Of a stretch of 40,807 nucleotides of DNA, positions 1-7,502 are shown in pieces. Numbering within the stretch: position 1 is the stretch's first letter; each line of letters opens with the position of its first letter. Origin of the DNA: Candidatus Woesearchaeota archaeon (GTDB lineage: Archaea > Nanobdellota > Nanobdellia > Woesearchaeales > UBA525); assembly GCA_018221245.1 (NCBI GenBank), contig JAAOYH010000033.1:1-40807 (forward strand), in the 5' to 3' direction. The position numbers and the translations under genes were made by a program. Below the pieces are notes generated by a model. That model worked only from the letters and a program-made list of their open reading frames with translations, was not told the DNA's origin and did no database searches.

Positions 1-38
1 CTGTTTCGTCATCACTACAAACCTCACGGGATTGTAGT

Positions 39-75
39 ACCTACACCTTCGGGTGTAGGTTTATCTCTCTTTCTA
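39..75 (+). terminator. UUCG-capped hairpin with pyrimidine-rich tail
   Basis: A perfect 9-bp stem (39-47 with 52-60) is closed by a C(UUCG)G tetraloop and followed by a T/C-rich run. A weaker 7-bp stem (14-20 with 32-38) lies just upstream. UUCG is exceptionally stable only on the plus strand, so I read this as the 3' end of a plus-strand transcript entering from the left. A 5' UTR element of a minus-strand gene beginning near base 12 (ATG with GAGGT upstream) is the alternative. Confidence 0.5.
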
Positions 76-112
76 CTAACCTGGTCCGACGGGAGGAGTC
101 AATTTTTGCGTA

Positions 113-124
113 GTATTTATAAAC
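113..124 (+). promoter_or_regulatory. TATA box of the PAN gene
   Basis: TATTTATAAAC lies 22-32 bp before the ATG at 146, which puts initiation at or just before the start codon. No SD is visible, so the mRNA is probably leaderless. Confidence 0.55.
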
Positions 125-145
125 AGTTTTCCAGTCCGTCAGAAG

Positions 146-1294
146 ATGAGCACGAAGGCAGCAAAGGAATCTAATGATAAATTCCTACAAAATATCGCGG
201 CTATGGAAGAGGAGAACCAGCTTCTCAGACAGTCAGTTGAGCAGCTTCGTTCAGAGATAGACAGGTACAGAAATCCTGCGCTATTGGTTGCCGAACTCAT
301 CGACTTCACGGAAGACGATAGGGGCAAGAAAGCAATCATCCGCGTCCCAAACGGGAACAAGTTCCTAGTAGACATATCTTCTGATGCTGAGAATCTGAAG
401 CCCGGCAGCTCTATTGTCGTTGAGCAGAAGAATCTCACAGTCATTGATTCCGTGAACGAGGGTACTAAGTTTAACGTTGAGCAGTTCGTCATCATGAAAA
501 AACCAGATACGTGCTGGGATGATATTGGCGGCCTAGACGACCAGATTCTGGAGATCCAAGAAGTCATTGAGCTTCCTCTGAAGAAGCCTGAGCTATTCAA
601 GAAGGTCGGCATCCAGCCTCCAAAAGGCATCCTACTCTACGGCCCACCTGGCACGGGCAAGACGCTCATGGCCAAGGCCGTCGCTAGAAGCACGAACAGC
701 ACGTTCATAGAGGTTGTTGGTAGCGAGCTGGTTCAGAAGTTCATCGGAGAGGGTGCCAAGTTGGTGAAAGAGATTTTTGAGCTTGCACGTGAGAAGGCAC
801 CTGCTATCGTGTTCATAGATGAGATAGATTCTCTGGCTGCGAAGAGGATTGAGCTGGGAACATCTGGTGAGCGAGAGGTCCAGAGAACCTTCATGCAGTT
901 CCTTGCTGAGATTGACGGCTTCAACAACCTAGGGAATGTCAAGATTATTGGCGCCACTAACAGACGCGACATCTTGGACCCTGCAATCATCAGACCTGGG
1001 CGTTTGGACAGGCTTATTGAGGTTCCAACCCCTGATATCGAAGGCACCAGGAAGATATTCAGCATCCATACTCAGAACATGAAAATCTCCAAACTCGTCA
1101 AGAAAGAGAAGATTATGAAGCTCATAGAGGGTTATTCTGGCGCCGAGATCAAGGCTGTCTGCACTGAGGCTGGCTATTTCGCGATTAGAGAGAACCGGAC
1201 GACGATAAAGGAAAATGATTTCTTGGAAGCGATTAAGAAAGTGCAGCGTGAAGAGCTCATGGAAGGCCGTGACTACATGCAGATGTTTGGTTAA
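146..1294 (+). CDS. Proteasome-activating nucleotidase (PAN), AAA ATPase
   Basis: Hexameric ATPase that unfolds substrates and feeds them into the archaeal 20S proteasome in the cytoplasm. An N-terminal coiled coil (about 15-42) ends at the conserved RNP linker proline and is followed by an OB domain (about 45-105). The AAA module has Walker A GPPGTGKT (166-173), aromatic pore loop KFIG (198-201), Walker B IVFIDEID (221-228) and arginine-finger segment RPGRLDR (283-289). At 382 residues it is slightly short for PAN. The C-terminus is Met-Phe-Gly, not a strict HbYX motif, so the tyrosine that docks into the 20S ring is replaced by phenylalanine. The stop overlaps the stop of the convergent pilin gene by 4 bp. 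Family assignment is firm; how the variant tail works is inference. Confidence 0.95.
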   Translation: MSTKAAKESNDKFLQNIAAMEEENQLLRQSVEQLRSEIDRYRNPALLVAELIDFTEDDRGKKAIIRVPNGNKFLVDISSDAENLKPGSSIVVEQKNLTVIDSVNEGTKFNVEQFVIMKKPDTCWDDIGGLDDQILEIQEVIELPLKKPELFKKVGIQPPKGILLYGPPGTGKTLMAKAVARSTNSTFIEVVGSELVQKFIGEGAKLVKEIFELAREKAPAIVFIDEIDSLAAKRIELGTSGEREVQRTFMQFLAEIDGFNNLGNVKIIGATNRRDILDPAIIRPGRLDRLIEVPTPDIEGTRKIFSIHTQNMKISKLVKKEKIMKLIEGYSGAEIKAVCTEAGYFAIRENRTTIKENDFLEAIKKVQREELMEGRDYMQMFG

Positions 1295-2202
1295 CAAGTG
1301 TCAATGTCCATAACAACTCTGAACTTAAGACCTGCATCACCATCTAATCTTGTAGCCCTTATTTCTATATCTAAGTTTTCTATAATAGGAATATTTCCAC
1401 CTAACCAAGCAGTTACGTCTTCGGCGATTTGGGTATCATAAGTATATGATGATTCTTCAGAAGTAGGAATATTTAGTGTAAATGTTCCACCGGAGTCTCG
1501 TTTCACCTGTATAAGATTTGCCTCGTCATTTCCAGCCACATAAAACCATGCAGAAATTATATTTCCAGGGCCAACCAGTACCTCACGATGGTTGAACTTA
1601 ACATTGCTTTGAGGATTTGATTCATCTTTCCATGCCCACTTAGCGCCGGGCAGAGCAGCAGACCATTCATCAGGAACATCAGTCAATATGATTACAGGAT
1701 AATCTGTTCCGCCTTTTTCATAAGTGGTAGTCTGGCCACTCACCACTTCAACTTTCTTTATACATCCTTTCTCTTCAGGAACTGATAGCATCACCCCATC
1801 TTCAGTAGCATCGAACTGCAGGAAGACCTTTCCAGAATCAATGTAAGTTATATGTTGAGCATACTGACCTGTAAGAGGCACGTCAGAGAAGAACACTGCT
1901 TCTGAGACACCATTAATAGTATCATAAGCTATCACAACCTCAGAATTGTCGTAGGGATTGACGGTTACGTTAGTTATGCCCTCTGGAAATAGCACTTCAA
2001 TTGTCTCGCGACCTCCGGGACCATATACGTAAGTCTGCTCGGCAGTCTGTACGATCTGGTTTCCTATGGAGTCTATGACTGAGCTCATAGTTTGCGCTTC
2101 GGAGGTCTGTGTTTGGTAATAGAAGAGCCCGAGGGCCACAACCAGGAGACCTGCTGTAATGCCAATGATAAGTATATGCTCTACGCTGACCTGACCACGC
2201 AT
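1291..2202 (-). CDS. Type IV pilin-like protein with class III signal peptide
   Basis: The N-terminus (MRGQVSVEHILIIG) matches the archaeal class III prepilin signal: a short basic leader, G-Q then xSxE, then a hydrophobic helix (about residues 9-27). A preflagellin-peptidase-type enzyme would cut before the QVSVE segment. The remaining ~275 residues are a polar, beta-rich ectodomain with two cysteines near the middle and end (EKGC and the terminal C) and no family I recognise. Such proteins form pili or sit in the membrane with an exposed head. At 303 residues it is larger than a major pilin, so a minor or adhesive pilin is possible. A TATA-like TTTAAAAA at 2223-2231 on the minus strand suggests a very short leader. 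It is transcribed alone. Confidence 0.8.
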   Translation of the reverse strand: MRGQVSVEHILIIGITAGLLVVALGLFYYQTQTSEAQTMSSVIDSIGNQIVQTAEQTYVYGPGGRETIEVLFPEGITNVTVNPYDNSEVVIAYDTINGVSEAVFFSDVPLTGQYAQHITYIDSGKVFLQFDATEDGVMLSVPEEKGCIKKVEVVSGQTTTYEKGGTDYPVIILTDVPDEWSAALPGAKWAWKDESNPQSNVKFNHREVLVGPGNIISAWFYVAGNDEANLIQVKRDSGGTFTLNIPTSEESSYTYDTQIAEDVTAWLGGNIPIIENLDIEIRATRLDGDAGLKFRVVMDIDTC

Positions 2203-2271
2203 AGGGTTCTTCAGAAAATGTCATTTTTAAAGGTTTGTCAGGGAAGATTCATAAACTAACTAAATACCCGT

Positions 2272-2375
2272 TCATCGCGCGCGATGACGAAGTGAACACC
2301 CTGGGAGCCTCAGGGCGATGACCATCGGATGTAACTGCCGAGCGCGCACTTTCTGTCCCATCGTGGTGACGAAAT
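2272..2375. other. GC-rich structured intergenic segment of unknown role
   Basis: This holds a 16-bp perfect palindrome TCATCGCGCGCGATGA (2272-2287), a hairpin CCCTG/CAGGG (2299-2303 with 2311-2315), a hairpin CGATG/CATCG (2316-2320 with 2323-2327), and AGCGCGC (2341-2347) able to pair back to 2277-2282. GCGATGAC occurs twice (2281-2288, 2315-2322). It lies between the divergent pilin and JAMM-like genes. It could be a small RNA or a regulatory site. Confidence 0.3.
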
Positions 2376-2426
2376 GACATATTCTACCAATAGTGAATTT
2401 CTCAGTCAAAAAAACATGAATAACGA

Positions 2427-2435
2427 ATATAAACT
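2427..2435 (+). promoter_or_regulatory. TATA-like box for the JAMM-like gene
   Basis: ATATAAACT is centred about 41 bp before the ATG at 2472, which allows a short leader of about 15 nt. Confidence 0.35.
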
Positions 2436-2471
2436 CTCCTTCGAACACATTACCTGGTAACAGGGATCGGG

Positions 2472-3422
2472 ATGCAGTTAAGACAAAAGTTCTCACGAAC
2501 GCTTGCAACCTTATTGATTGCTGCGAGTGCTACACTTCCTCTGAGTGCCGCAAGCCTTGGAAAAGATTATCTCGTAAAAAACGCTATCGACGGAAAAGAT
2601 GTCTCTGTCATGATCAATCTTGACACAGGCAATATGATGGATATCACCTGTTACAATCCTGAAGAAGCAGGATGTGTCAAACATAAGATCGATAAGGATG
2701 GCACAACAAAAAAGGAGTTCATCCCTCCAAAATTCTCAAATCACGGAATAAACCTGGCAACAATCAAGATGATTGGCCTCGACCCAGAGAACAAAAGAAT
2801 GGCGATATGCCACTCTCACCCCTATATACAGGATGAAGAAACATCTCCAGAAATAGCACTTAGGAACAAGGCAGAGCGCATAAAAAAACGCGCTCCGTCA
2901 CCAAACGATATCAACTCGGCTTCACTCTTCCTCTTCAACTACCTGAGCGCCAGGGAATTAATAGGTGTAGAAGGCACTATCGAGAAATTCTGCATCATTC
3001 CTAGACAGGCTTGGGTCCCTGATTCAAAAGATAACGAAACAGTCTATGAGCCCATACAATTGACTAGAGATATTATCCAGTTCATGGCCAAAGAATACAT
3101 TGCTGGCCGGTTTAATAAACATCAAGAAGTTGTGGCACAAGGTGCTCCACAGGAACAAAACACATCTCCTAATTCAAAAGAATTCATCTCTGAAATAGCT
3201 GCGTTTAGCGAGTCAAAAGCTAAGGACTACTCTCGAACCCTGACAAGGTTCCAAGGGCAGAGCAATAATCTCATAAGAAAGGGGTTCACAGAAGATAGCA
3301 TATTCTCTAATCTGACAAAAGCAGTAGATAAACAGCTCAAGAAAGTCGAAAAACACAGACAAAAAGGGATAGAGCTGACTCCTCCGGCATATAGAATATA
3401 CACTGCCCCTAATCAACCGTAA
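2472..3422 (+). CDS. Exported protein with JAMM-like metalloprotease motif
   Basis: A signal peptide (basic MQLRQKFSRT, hydrophobic to ~23, cleavage near LSA-A at 26-27) predicts export. The domain that follows carries HSHP (114-117) and PSPND (142-146), matching the HxH...SxxD zinc-binding core of JAMM/MPN+ (JAB1/Mov34) peptidases. His114, His116 and Asp146 would be ligands and Ser143 the conserved serine. About 25 residues separate HSHP from SxxD, longer than usual, so an insertion is likely. I could not place the catalytic glutamate. The C-terminal ~110 residues are charged and probably helical. JAMM enzymes normally act in the cytosol on ubiquitin-like conjugates or in phage-tail assembly, so an exported one is unusual. 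It overlaps convergent trm5 by 14 bp. Activity is unproven. Confidence 0.6.
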   Translation: MQLRQKFSRTLATLLIAASATLPLSAASLGKDYLVKNAIDGKDVSVMINLDTGNMMDITCYNPEEAGCVKHKIDKDGTTKKEFIPPKFSNHGINLATIKMIGLDPENKRMAICHSHPYIQDEETSPEIALRNKAERIKKRAPSPNDINSASLFLFNYLSARELIGVEGTIEKFCIIPRQAWVPDSKDNETVYEPIQLTRDIIQFMAKEYIAGRFNKHQEVVAQGAPQEQNTSPNSKEFISEIAAFSESKAKDYSRTLTRFQGQSNNLIRKGFTEDSIFSNLTKAVDKQLKKVEKHRQKGIELTPPAYRIYTAPNQP

Positions 3423-4437
3423 TATCTACGCAAACTCTCCAAACCCTTGGAGCGTGCTGTCCTGCCTTGGCAAATTCGTACGAACCCATTTTCTTCCTAT
3501 TTCGTTCGAACGCATCCAGCAGCAAAGGAATTATTGAGTTGAACTCTCCTTCCTGTAAAAAAGCGTACAGGTGAATAACTGTGCCAGTCTTGCTCACAGA
3601 CAACACATCATCGAGGAACTCTATAGCTGAGCCCGGCAAAGGCATGGTGATTCTGTCGAAAGCCTCACCATTGGCCGCGAGCTTAGTGATTATCTCGTGA
3701 GCATCCCCCTCTAGGAGGCGAACATTTGTACACCTGTTCTTGGCCACGTTCTCCATTGCTAGTTCGTGAGCAGCAGGATTAATCTCTATTCCTACTATCC
3801 TATCTGCCTCCGAGTGATTGCTGAATAGAATAGGATAGGGACCAACTCCTGAGAAAAGGCACAAGATATCCTCCTCTGGCTTTATCTTCTGCAGAATCCT
3901 CCTTCTCTCCGTGGCCATCCTGATGCTATAGTACGCGTGCTCGACGTCAACCTTCAGCCTAACACCATTCTCTATCACTGTTGTTTCGCGAGTATCTTTC
4001 CCGGCGATACATGCCAATGGTTGCGTTCTATACTCTCCTTCTCTAATACCTGTCTTCTTCAGCACAGTTAAGATCTGCTTGTTCTGCGCCATAAGCGCTT
4101 CTCCTATCATTCGTTCCTTCGTAACGAGTTCAGGAGGTATCTCTAGTATGGCAATACTGCCTACGGAGTCGAACGCTGTCTTCAGGAGCACTAACTCCTC
4201 GTCAGATAGCTTACTTTTTAGCCCCTCTCTCAAAGATACCTTGAGATCTCTCTCCTCGCTCTGGAAATCTATAAACTCTATGTCGAACTCGAAAGGTGGC
4301 GAGAATTCTCTAGTCACAGGAAAAATTATGCCGTCGTCGGTCTTGACAGGCACGTATCCTTTCGCTAATAGGTCGTGCTCCAACAGATAGCCTTTTACTA
4401 TCTCGGCGTGCCTGAACGGCGCCTTTACCCCCAACAT
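3409..4437 (-). CDS. tRNA (guanine-37-N1)-methyltransferase Trm5
   Basis: Transfers methyl from S-adenosylmethionine to N1 of G37 beside the anticodon, protecting against +1 frameshifting; cytoplasmic. The N-terminal third matches the Trm5 D1/D2 region. The diagnostic segment LKVDVEHAYYSIRMATER lies near residues 175-192, where Trm5 proteins usually have KVD...YFSPRLATER. Then come the Rossmann SAM site (CLFSGVGPYPI), the acidic GIEINP strand and MPLPGSAIEFL, the Trm5 counterpart of motif IV. At 342 residues it is full length. The start is supported by a TATA-like TTATAG about 25 bp upstream on the minus strand. It diverges from another tRNA methyltransferase gene across a 72-bp gap. Confidence 0.9.
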   Translation of the reverse strand: MLGVKAPFRHAEIVKGYLLEHDLLAKGYVPVKTDDGIIFPVTREFSPPFEFDIEFIDFQSEERDLKVSLREGLKSKLSDEELVLLKTAFDSVGSIAILEIPPELVTKERMIGEALMAQNKQILTVLKKTGIREGEYRTQPLACIAGKDTRETTVIENGVRLKVDVEHAYYSIRMATERRRILQKIKPEEDILCLFSGVGPYPILFSNHSEADRIVGIEINPAAHELAMENVAKNRCTNVRLLEGDAHEIITKLAANGEAFDRITMPLPGSAIEFLDDVLSVSKTGTVIHLYAFLQEGEFNSIIPLLLDAFERNRKKMGSYEFAKAGQHAPRVWRVCVDITVD

Positions 4438-4509
4438 GCAGATGTGAAGCGTCCCGCGACTATAAGCGTTTCGAGAAATCTTTTATACAAGAACGTCTCT
4501 CTTGGTGAA
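4438..4509. promoter_or_regulatory. Divergent promoter region between trm5 and the uracil-methyltransferase gene
   Basis: The plus-strand TATA TTTTATAC (about 4481-4488) lies ~25 bp before the ATG at 4510. The minus-strand TATA-like TTATAG (about 4460-4466) lies ~25 bp before trm5. Each gene would have a leaderless or nearly leaderless mRNA. Confidence 0.5.
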
Positions 4510-5868
4510 ATGGTGGAGCAGGGAGCGACTCTCCCTCTCTGGACAGGCAAAATAGAGGGCCTGACCCAAGAGGGGCTAGGGGTCGGGACGTCGATGGTTT
4601 CTCATGCTGGTAAGCAGCTCAAAAGACCTATTTTCGTTCCGTTCACAGTACCAGGTGACGTTGTCAAGGCAAAGATTGTCCAGCAACGCGGCAAGTACAG
4701 CTTTGCACAGCTCGTTGAGATTACACAGCCATCTCCCGACAGAGTTCCATCTCGCTGCCCTCACTACGGCATCTGTGGGGGTTGCAACCTCCAGCACGTC
4801 AAGTACGAGAAGCAGCTCGAGGAAAAATCTAGGCAGGTGGAGTATCTCCTAAAAAGAAAGGGTATCGAGCTCCCTAGCAAAGTCAAGATTTGGCCCTCTC
4901 GTAAGATGCAAAAGTACAGGTGGCGTTCTCGCATAGCAGTTCAGTTCACGAATGACGGAGTCACTGCCGGATTCAGGAAGTTCCGTTCTAGGGATATCGT
5001 GAAGGTGGAGAAGTGTTTCATTGTTGCATCTCAGATTGTGGAGCTGATAACAATCATTAACGATACTAAGATAGAGGTTCCTGCAGGTGAGGTAGAGGTT
5101 ACAGCAGTCGTTGGTGAGAAAGGCAAGGTAGGAATCCTGTTGCATCTTGACGAATTGCCTGAGGAATTCAGCTTTCCAGTGAGGTCGTTCTTCACAGATG
5201 TCTATGCTCGCCACCGTGAGCTGATAGGAAACCTGTTCTTTGAGCAGGACGGCAAGACTAAGACCATAGGTCAGGTCCAGTCTCACATATTCTATTCGGC
5301 AGGAGGCTGCAAATTCATGTTCCTCCCTGAGACTTTCATCCAGGCAAACGTGCTCACTAATGACCTGCTCATCAAGAGAACTATGGAGTTCCTCAAGCCC
5401 GGCAAGAAGGATGTCATCCTGGATCTATACGCGGGAATAGGGAACTTCTCGTTGCCTGCCGCAAAAGAATGTTCTAAGGTAGTCGCTGTCGAGCGCCATG
5501 CTGCTGCTGTAGCTGCTGGCGAGACTAACGCGCTCCAGAACGGCCTTGATAATGTGAAGTTCCTCCCAAAGACTGCGGAACGTTACTTGCACGAACTAGT
5601 TCAGGCAAGGAAAAAACCAAAGGATGAGTATCCTATATTCACCAAGCTTCTTGTTGATCCTGCTCGTGGCGGCCTGTCTGAGAAAGCTCGTAAGGAGATT
5701 CTCTCTCTAGGCATACCTTCCGTCGTGTACGTCTCTTGCAATCCTGTCACGTTGGCGGAGGATCTGGCTTTCTTGCAGCTCAAGTACAAGGTGACTAAAA
5801 TCCTGGGTGTCGACATGTTCCCTGATGTCAGTCATGTAGAGACAGTCGTGCTTTTAGAGCATAAATGA
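4510..5868 (+). CDS. 23S rRNA/tRNA (uracil-5-)-methyltransferase, RlmD/TrmA family
   Basis: SAM-dependent C5 methylation of a uridine. Related archaeal enzymes of this bacterial-looking family make m5U54 in tRNA, so tRNA is the likelier target. An N-terminal TRAM domain (about 1-60) precedes a [4Fe-4S] cysteine set, CPHYGICGGC plus a later EKC. The methyltransferase fold follows, with SAM motif DLYAGIGNFSLPA, VDPARGG and the catalytic-cysteine motif YVSCNPVTLAEDL. The frame stays open upstream to 4375, but that would run into trm5. The ATG at 4510 gives MVEQGATLPLW, starts just before the TRAM domain and sits ~25 bp after a TATA box. Protein 452 aa, full length. The choice between rRNA and tRNA cannot be made from sequence alone. 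Confidence 0.88.
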   Translation: MVEQGATLPLWTGKIEGLTQEGLGVGTSMVSHAGKQLKRPIFVPFTVPGDVVKAKIVQQRGKYSFAQLVEITQPSPDRVPSRCPHYGICGGCNLQHVKYEKQLEEKSRQVEYLLKRKGIELPSKVKIWPSRKMQKYRWRSRIAVQFTNDGVTAGFRKFRSRDIVKVEKCFIVASQIVELITIINDTKIEVPAGEVEVTAVVGEKGKVGILLHLDELPEEFSFPVRSFFTDVYARHRELIGNLFFEQDGKTKTIGQVQSHIFYSAGGCKFMFLPETFIQANVLTNDLLIKRTMEFLKPGKKDVILDLYAGIGNFSLPAAKECSKVVAVERHAAAVAAGETNALQNGLDNVKFLPKTAERYLHELVQARKKPKDEYPIFTKLLVDPARGGLSEKARKEILSLGIPSVVYVSCNPVTLAEDLAFLQLKYKVTKILGVDMFPDVSHVETVVLLEHK

Positions 5869-6107
5869 GATTTTGGAATTCTTATATGACAAATAATTTA
5901 TTTACACTATAGAAATAATATAAATATACAATATTGAAACAAATTATAAATTACCATATAGAACAAAAATAACGATTCTGAGAGTCATTGCTCAAAAATA
6001 CGCGTACAGAGCCTGAAACACCTGAAATTACAGCGTATAGCGATTATAAAACCTATCATAAACCATAAAAAGGAGACCCCACCACCTCAAAACTATAGGG
6101 GGTTGAT
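5869..6107. other. AT-rich intergenic region with the tldD promoter
   Basis: The first ~120 bp are strongly AT-rich and contain no gene I can support. A TATA box TTATAAAA at 6044-6051 precedes tldD by ~57 bp, giving a leader of ~30 nt. AGGGGGTTGAT just before the GTG start at 6108 probably serves as ribosome binding site. No tRNA fold was found. Confidence 0.5.
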
Positions 6108-7502
6108 GTGGTAAACGATATCACAGCGCAAAAAGGACTACTCAGTAAGCTAGTCTCTACGCTCGAGGCGGTCGTTCCATACTCCGACGCGCTCTACTCA
6201 GAGCACCGCACTTCTGGCTTCGTAAAGGACAGTACAGGCATAGAGATGCACGCCGATGCAGACGTGGGCGTCAAGATTAGGGCATTCGACGGACGGAAGT
6301 TCCACGAAATATGCATCCATGGCTGGCAGCCAGACATTCTCCAGAAAGAGGTCCAATTACTAGCTAGGAAACTCAAGGAAGATATACCCTCCAAGAAGAT
6401 CACTCTCCAAGTAGATAAGAAACGCGTAGACAAGGATTTCTCTACAGAACCAGAAGAGGACTTTAGGGATGTTTCCATGGAGGATAAAGCAACCCTGATG
6501 GAGAACCTCCACAAGAAAGTCTCAGGGGACAAGGCATTCATAGAGTGCCAGATAGCACTCCGCGAGACTGAGGAACACAAGATATTCGTGAATAAGTTCA
6601 AGCGGCTTTCGTCCTCCTGGACGGGCTGCTCTCTCACAGTCATCCCGATAGTCAAGACCGACGATGGCACCACAAGAAGTGAGTTCTTCAGGAGATTCCG
6701 CAGTGGCTTCGAGGCAGCACGTGTGCCCGAAGAGAACCTTGATGCATTCCTAGAGAGGGCAAAGAAGCTCGCAAAGGCCAAAAGAATAGAACCGGGGGCG
6801 TACACTTGCGTGCTCTCTCCAATTGTATCTGGCCTTCTCGCACACGAAAGCTTTGGCCACGGCATGGAATCAGACACCATAGCCCACGGACGAGCAAAGG
6901 CAGCAGAATACCTCGGAAAACGTATCGCGCCAGCAAAGGTCACAATAGTCGAGGACCCGTCAATAGACGGAGCACACGGAAGCCTATTCTTCGATGATGA
7001 AGGGATGCTTCCACAACCTGTAAACCTTGTAGAGAGAGGCATCGTCCGCGATCCAATCACAGAAATCCTGAGTGGCTCCGCAGGAGGATTCAGGCGGAGC
7101 GCCAACGGCCGTGCAGAGGCGTTTGACAGGAAAGTGTATGCACGTATGACAAATACGTTCTTCGCGTCAGGAAAGGATACCCCTGAGAAGATGATTAAGT
7201 CAGTGAAGAACGGCATATACATTCATCAGGGCTCGGCAGGTATGGAAGATCCCAAAGGCTGGGGAGTCCAGATATCAGGATTACTCTGTGAGCGTATCAA
7301 GAACGGTAAGCTCACAGGAGAGATTTACGACGAGGTCACAATGGGAGGCTACCTCCCGGACATCCTGAAAAACATCAAGGCCGTAGGAAAGGATTTTGAG
7401 ATACAGGACGATGCAGGGTTCTGCGGGAAAGGTCATAAGGAGTGGGTGCGAGTTGCCTCGGGTGGACCGCACTTGCTAATAGAAAAGGTGGAACTCTCAT
7501 GA
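6108..7502 (+). CDS. TldD family zinc metalloprotease
   Basis: Catalytic subunit of the TldD/TldE protease, known in bacteria for microcin B17 maturation and CcdA degradation; archaeal substrates are unknown. The HExxxH zinc motif is HESFGH (246-251), followed by GMESD. The C-terminal FCGKGH with Cys439 matches the family's third-ligand cysteine region. At 464 residues it is full length. Translation starts at GTG 6108 (MVNDIT) after AGGGGGTTGAT; the overlapping ATG at 6106 is in another frame and stops at once. The tldE gene follows with an ATGA overlap, as expected for heterodimer subunits made together. A long opposite-strand open frame over this gene is a codon-bias artefact. Confidence 0.92.
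   Translation: MVNDITAQKGLLSKLVSTLEAVVPYSDALYSEHRTSGFVKDSTGIEMHADADVGVKIRAFDGRKFHEICIHGWQPDILQKEVQLLARKLKEDIPSKKITLQVDKKRVDKDFSTEPEEDFRDVSMEDKATLMENLHKKVSGDKAFIECQIALRETEEHKIFVNKFKRLSSSWTGCSLTVIPIVKTDDGTTRSEFFRRFRSGFEAARVPEENLDAFLERAKKLAKAKRIEPGAYTCVLSPIVSGLLAHESFGHGMESDTIAHGRAKAAEYLGKRIAPAKVTIVEDPSIDGAHGSLFFDDEGMLPQPVNLVERGIVRDPITEILSGSAGGFRRSANGRAEAFDRKVYARMTNTFFASGKDTPEKMIKSVKNGIYIHQGSAGMEDPKGWGVQISGLLCERIKNGKLTGEIYDEVTMGGYLPDILKNIKAVGKDFEIQDDAGFCGKGHKEWVRVASGGPHLLIEKVELS

Noticed and set aside
1..12. Start of a minus-strand gene (ATG at 10-12 with GAGGT upstream)
   Set aside because: Only four codons are visible, too little to support a gene call.
2277..2347. C/D box small RNA
   Set aside because: GCGATGA resembles a C box twice and a closing stem is possible, but CUGA D boxes are missing at the needed places, so the kink-turn could not form. 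Kept only as a structured element.
4375..4509. N-terminal extension of the uracil methyltransferase
   Set aside because: It would overlap trm5 and its promoter, adds no domain, and a TATA box sits ~25 bp before the ATG at 4510.
5869..6107. tRNA or other stable RNA in the longest AT-rich gap before tldD
   Set aside because: No T-loop, anticodon stem or terminal CCA-type pairing could be found on either strand.
6194..7222. Long (342-codon) open frame on the strand opposite tldD
   Set aside because: The protein lacks family features, is serine/leucine-rich in an antisense-like way, and lies wholly under a gene with a clear HExxxH protease. It is a shadow of codon bias.
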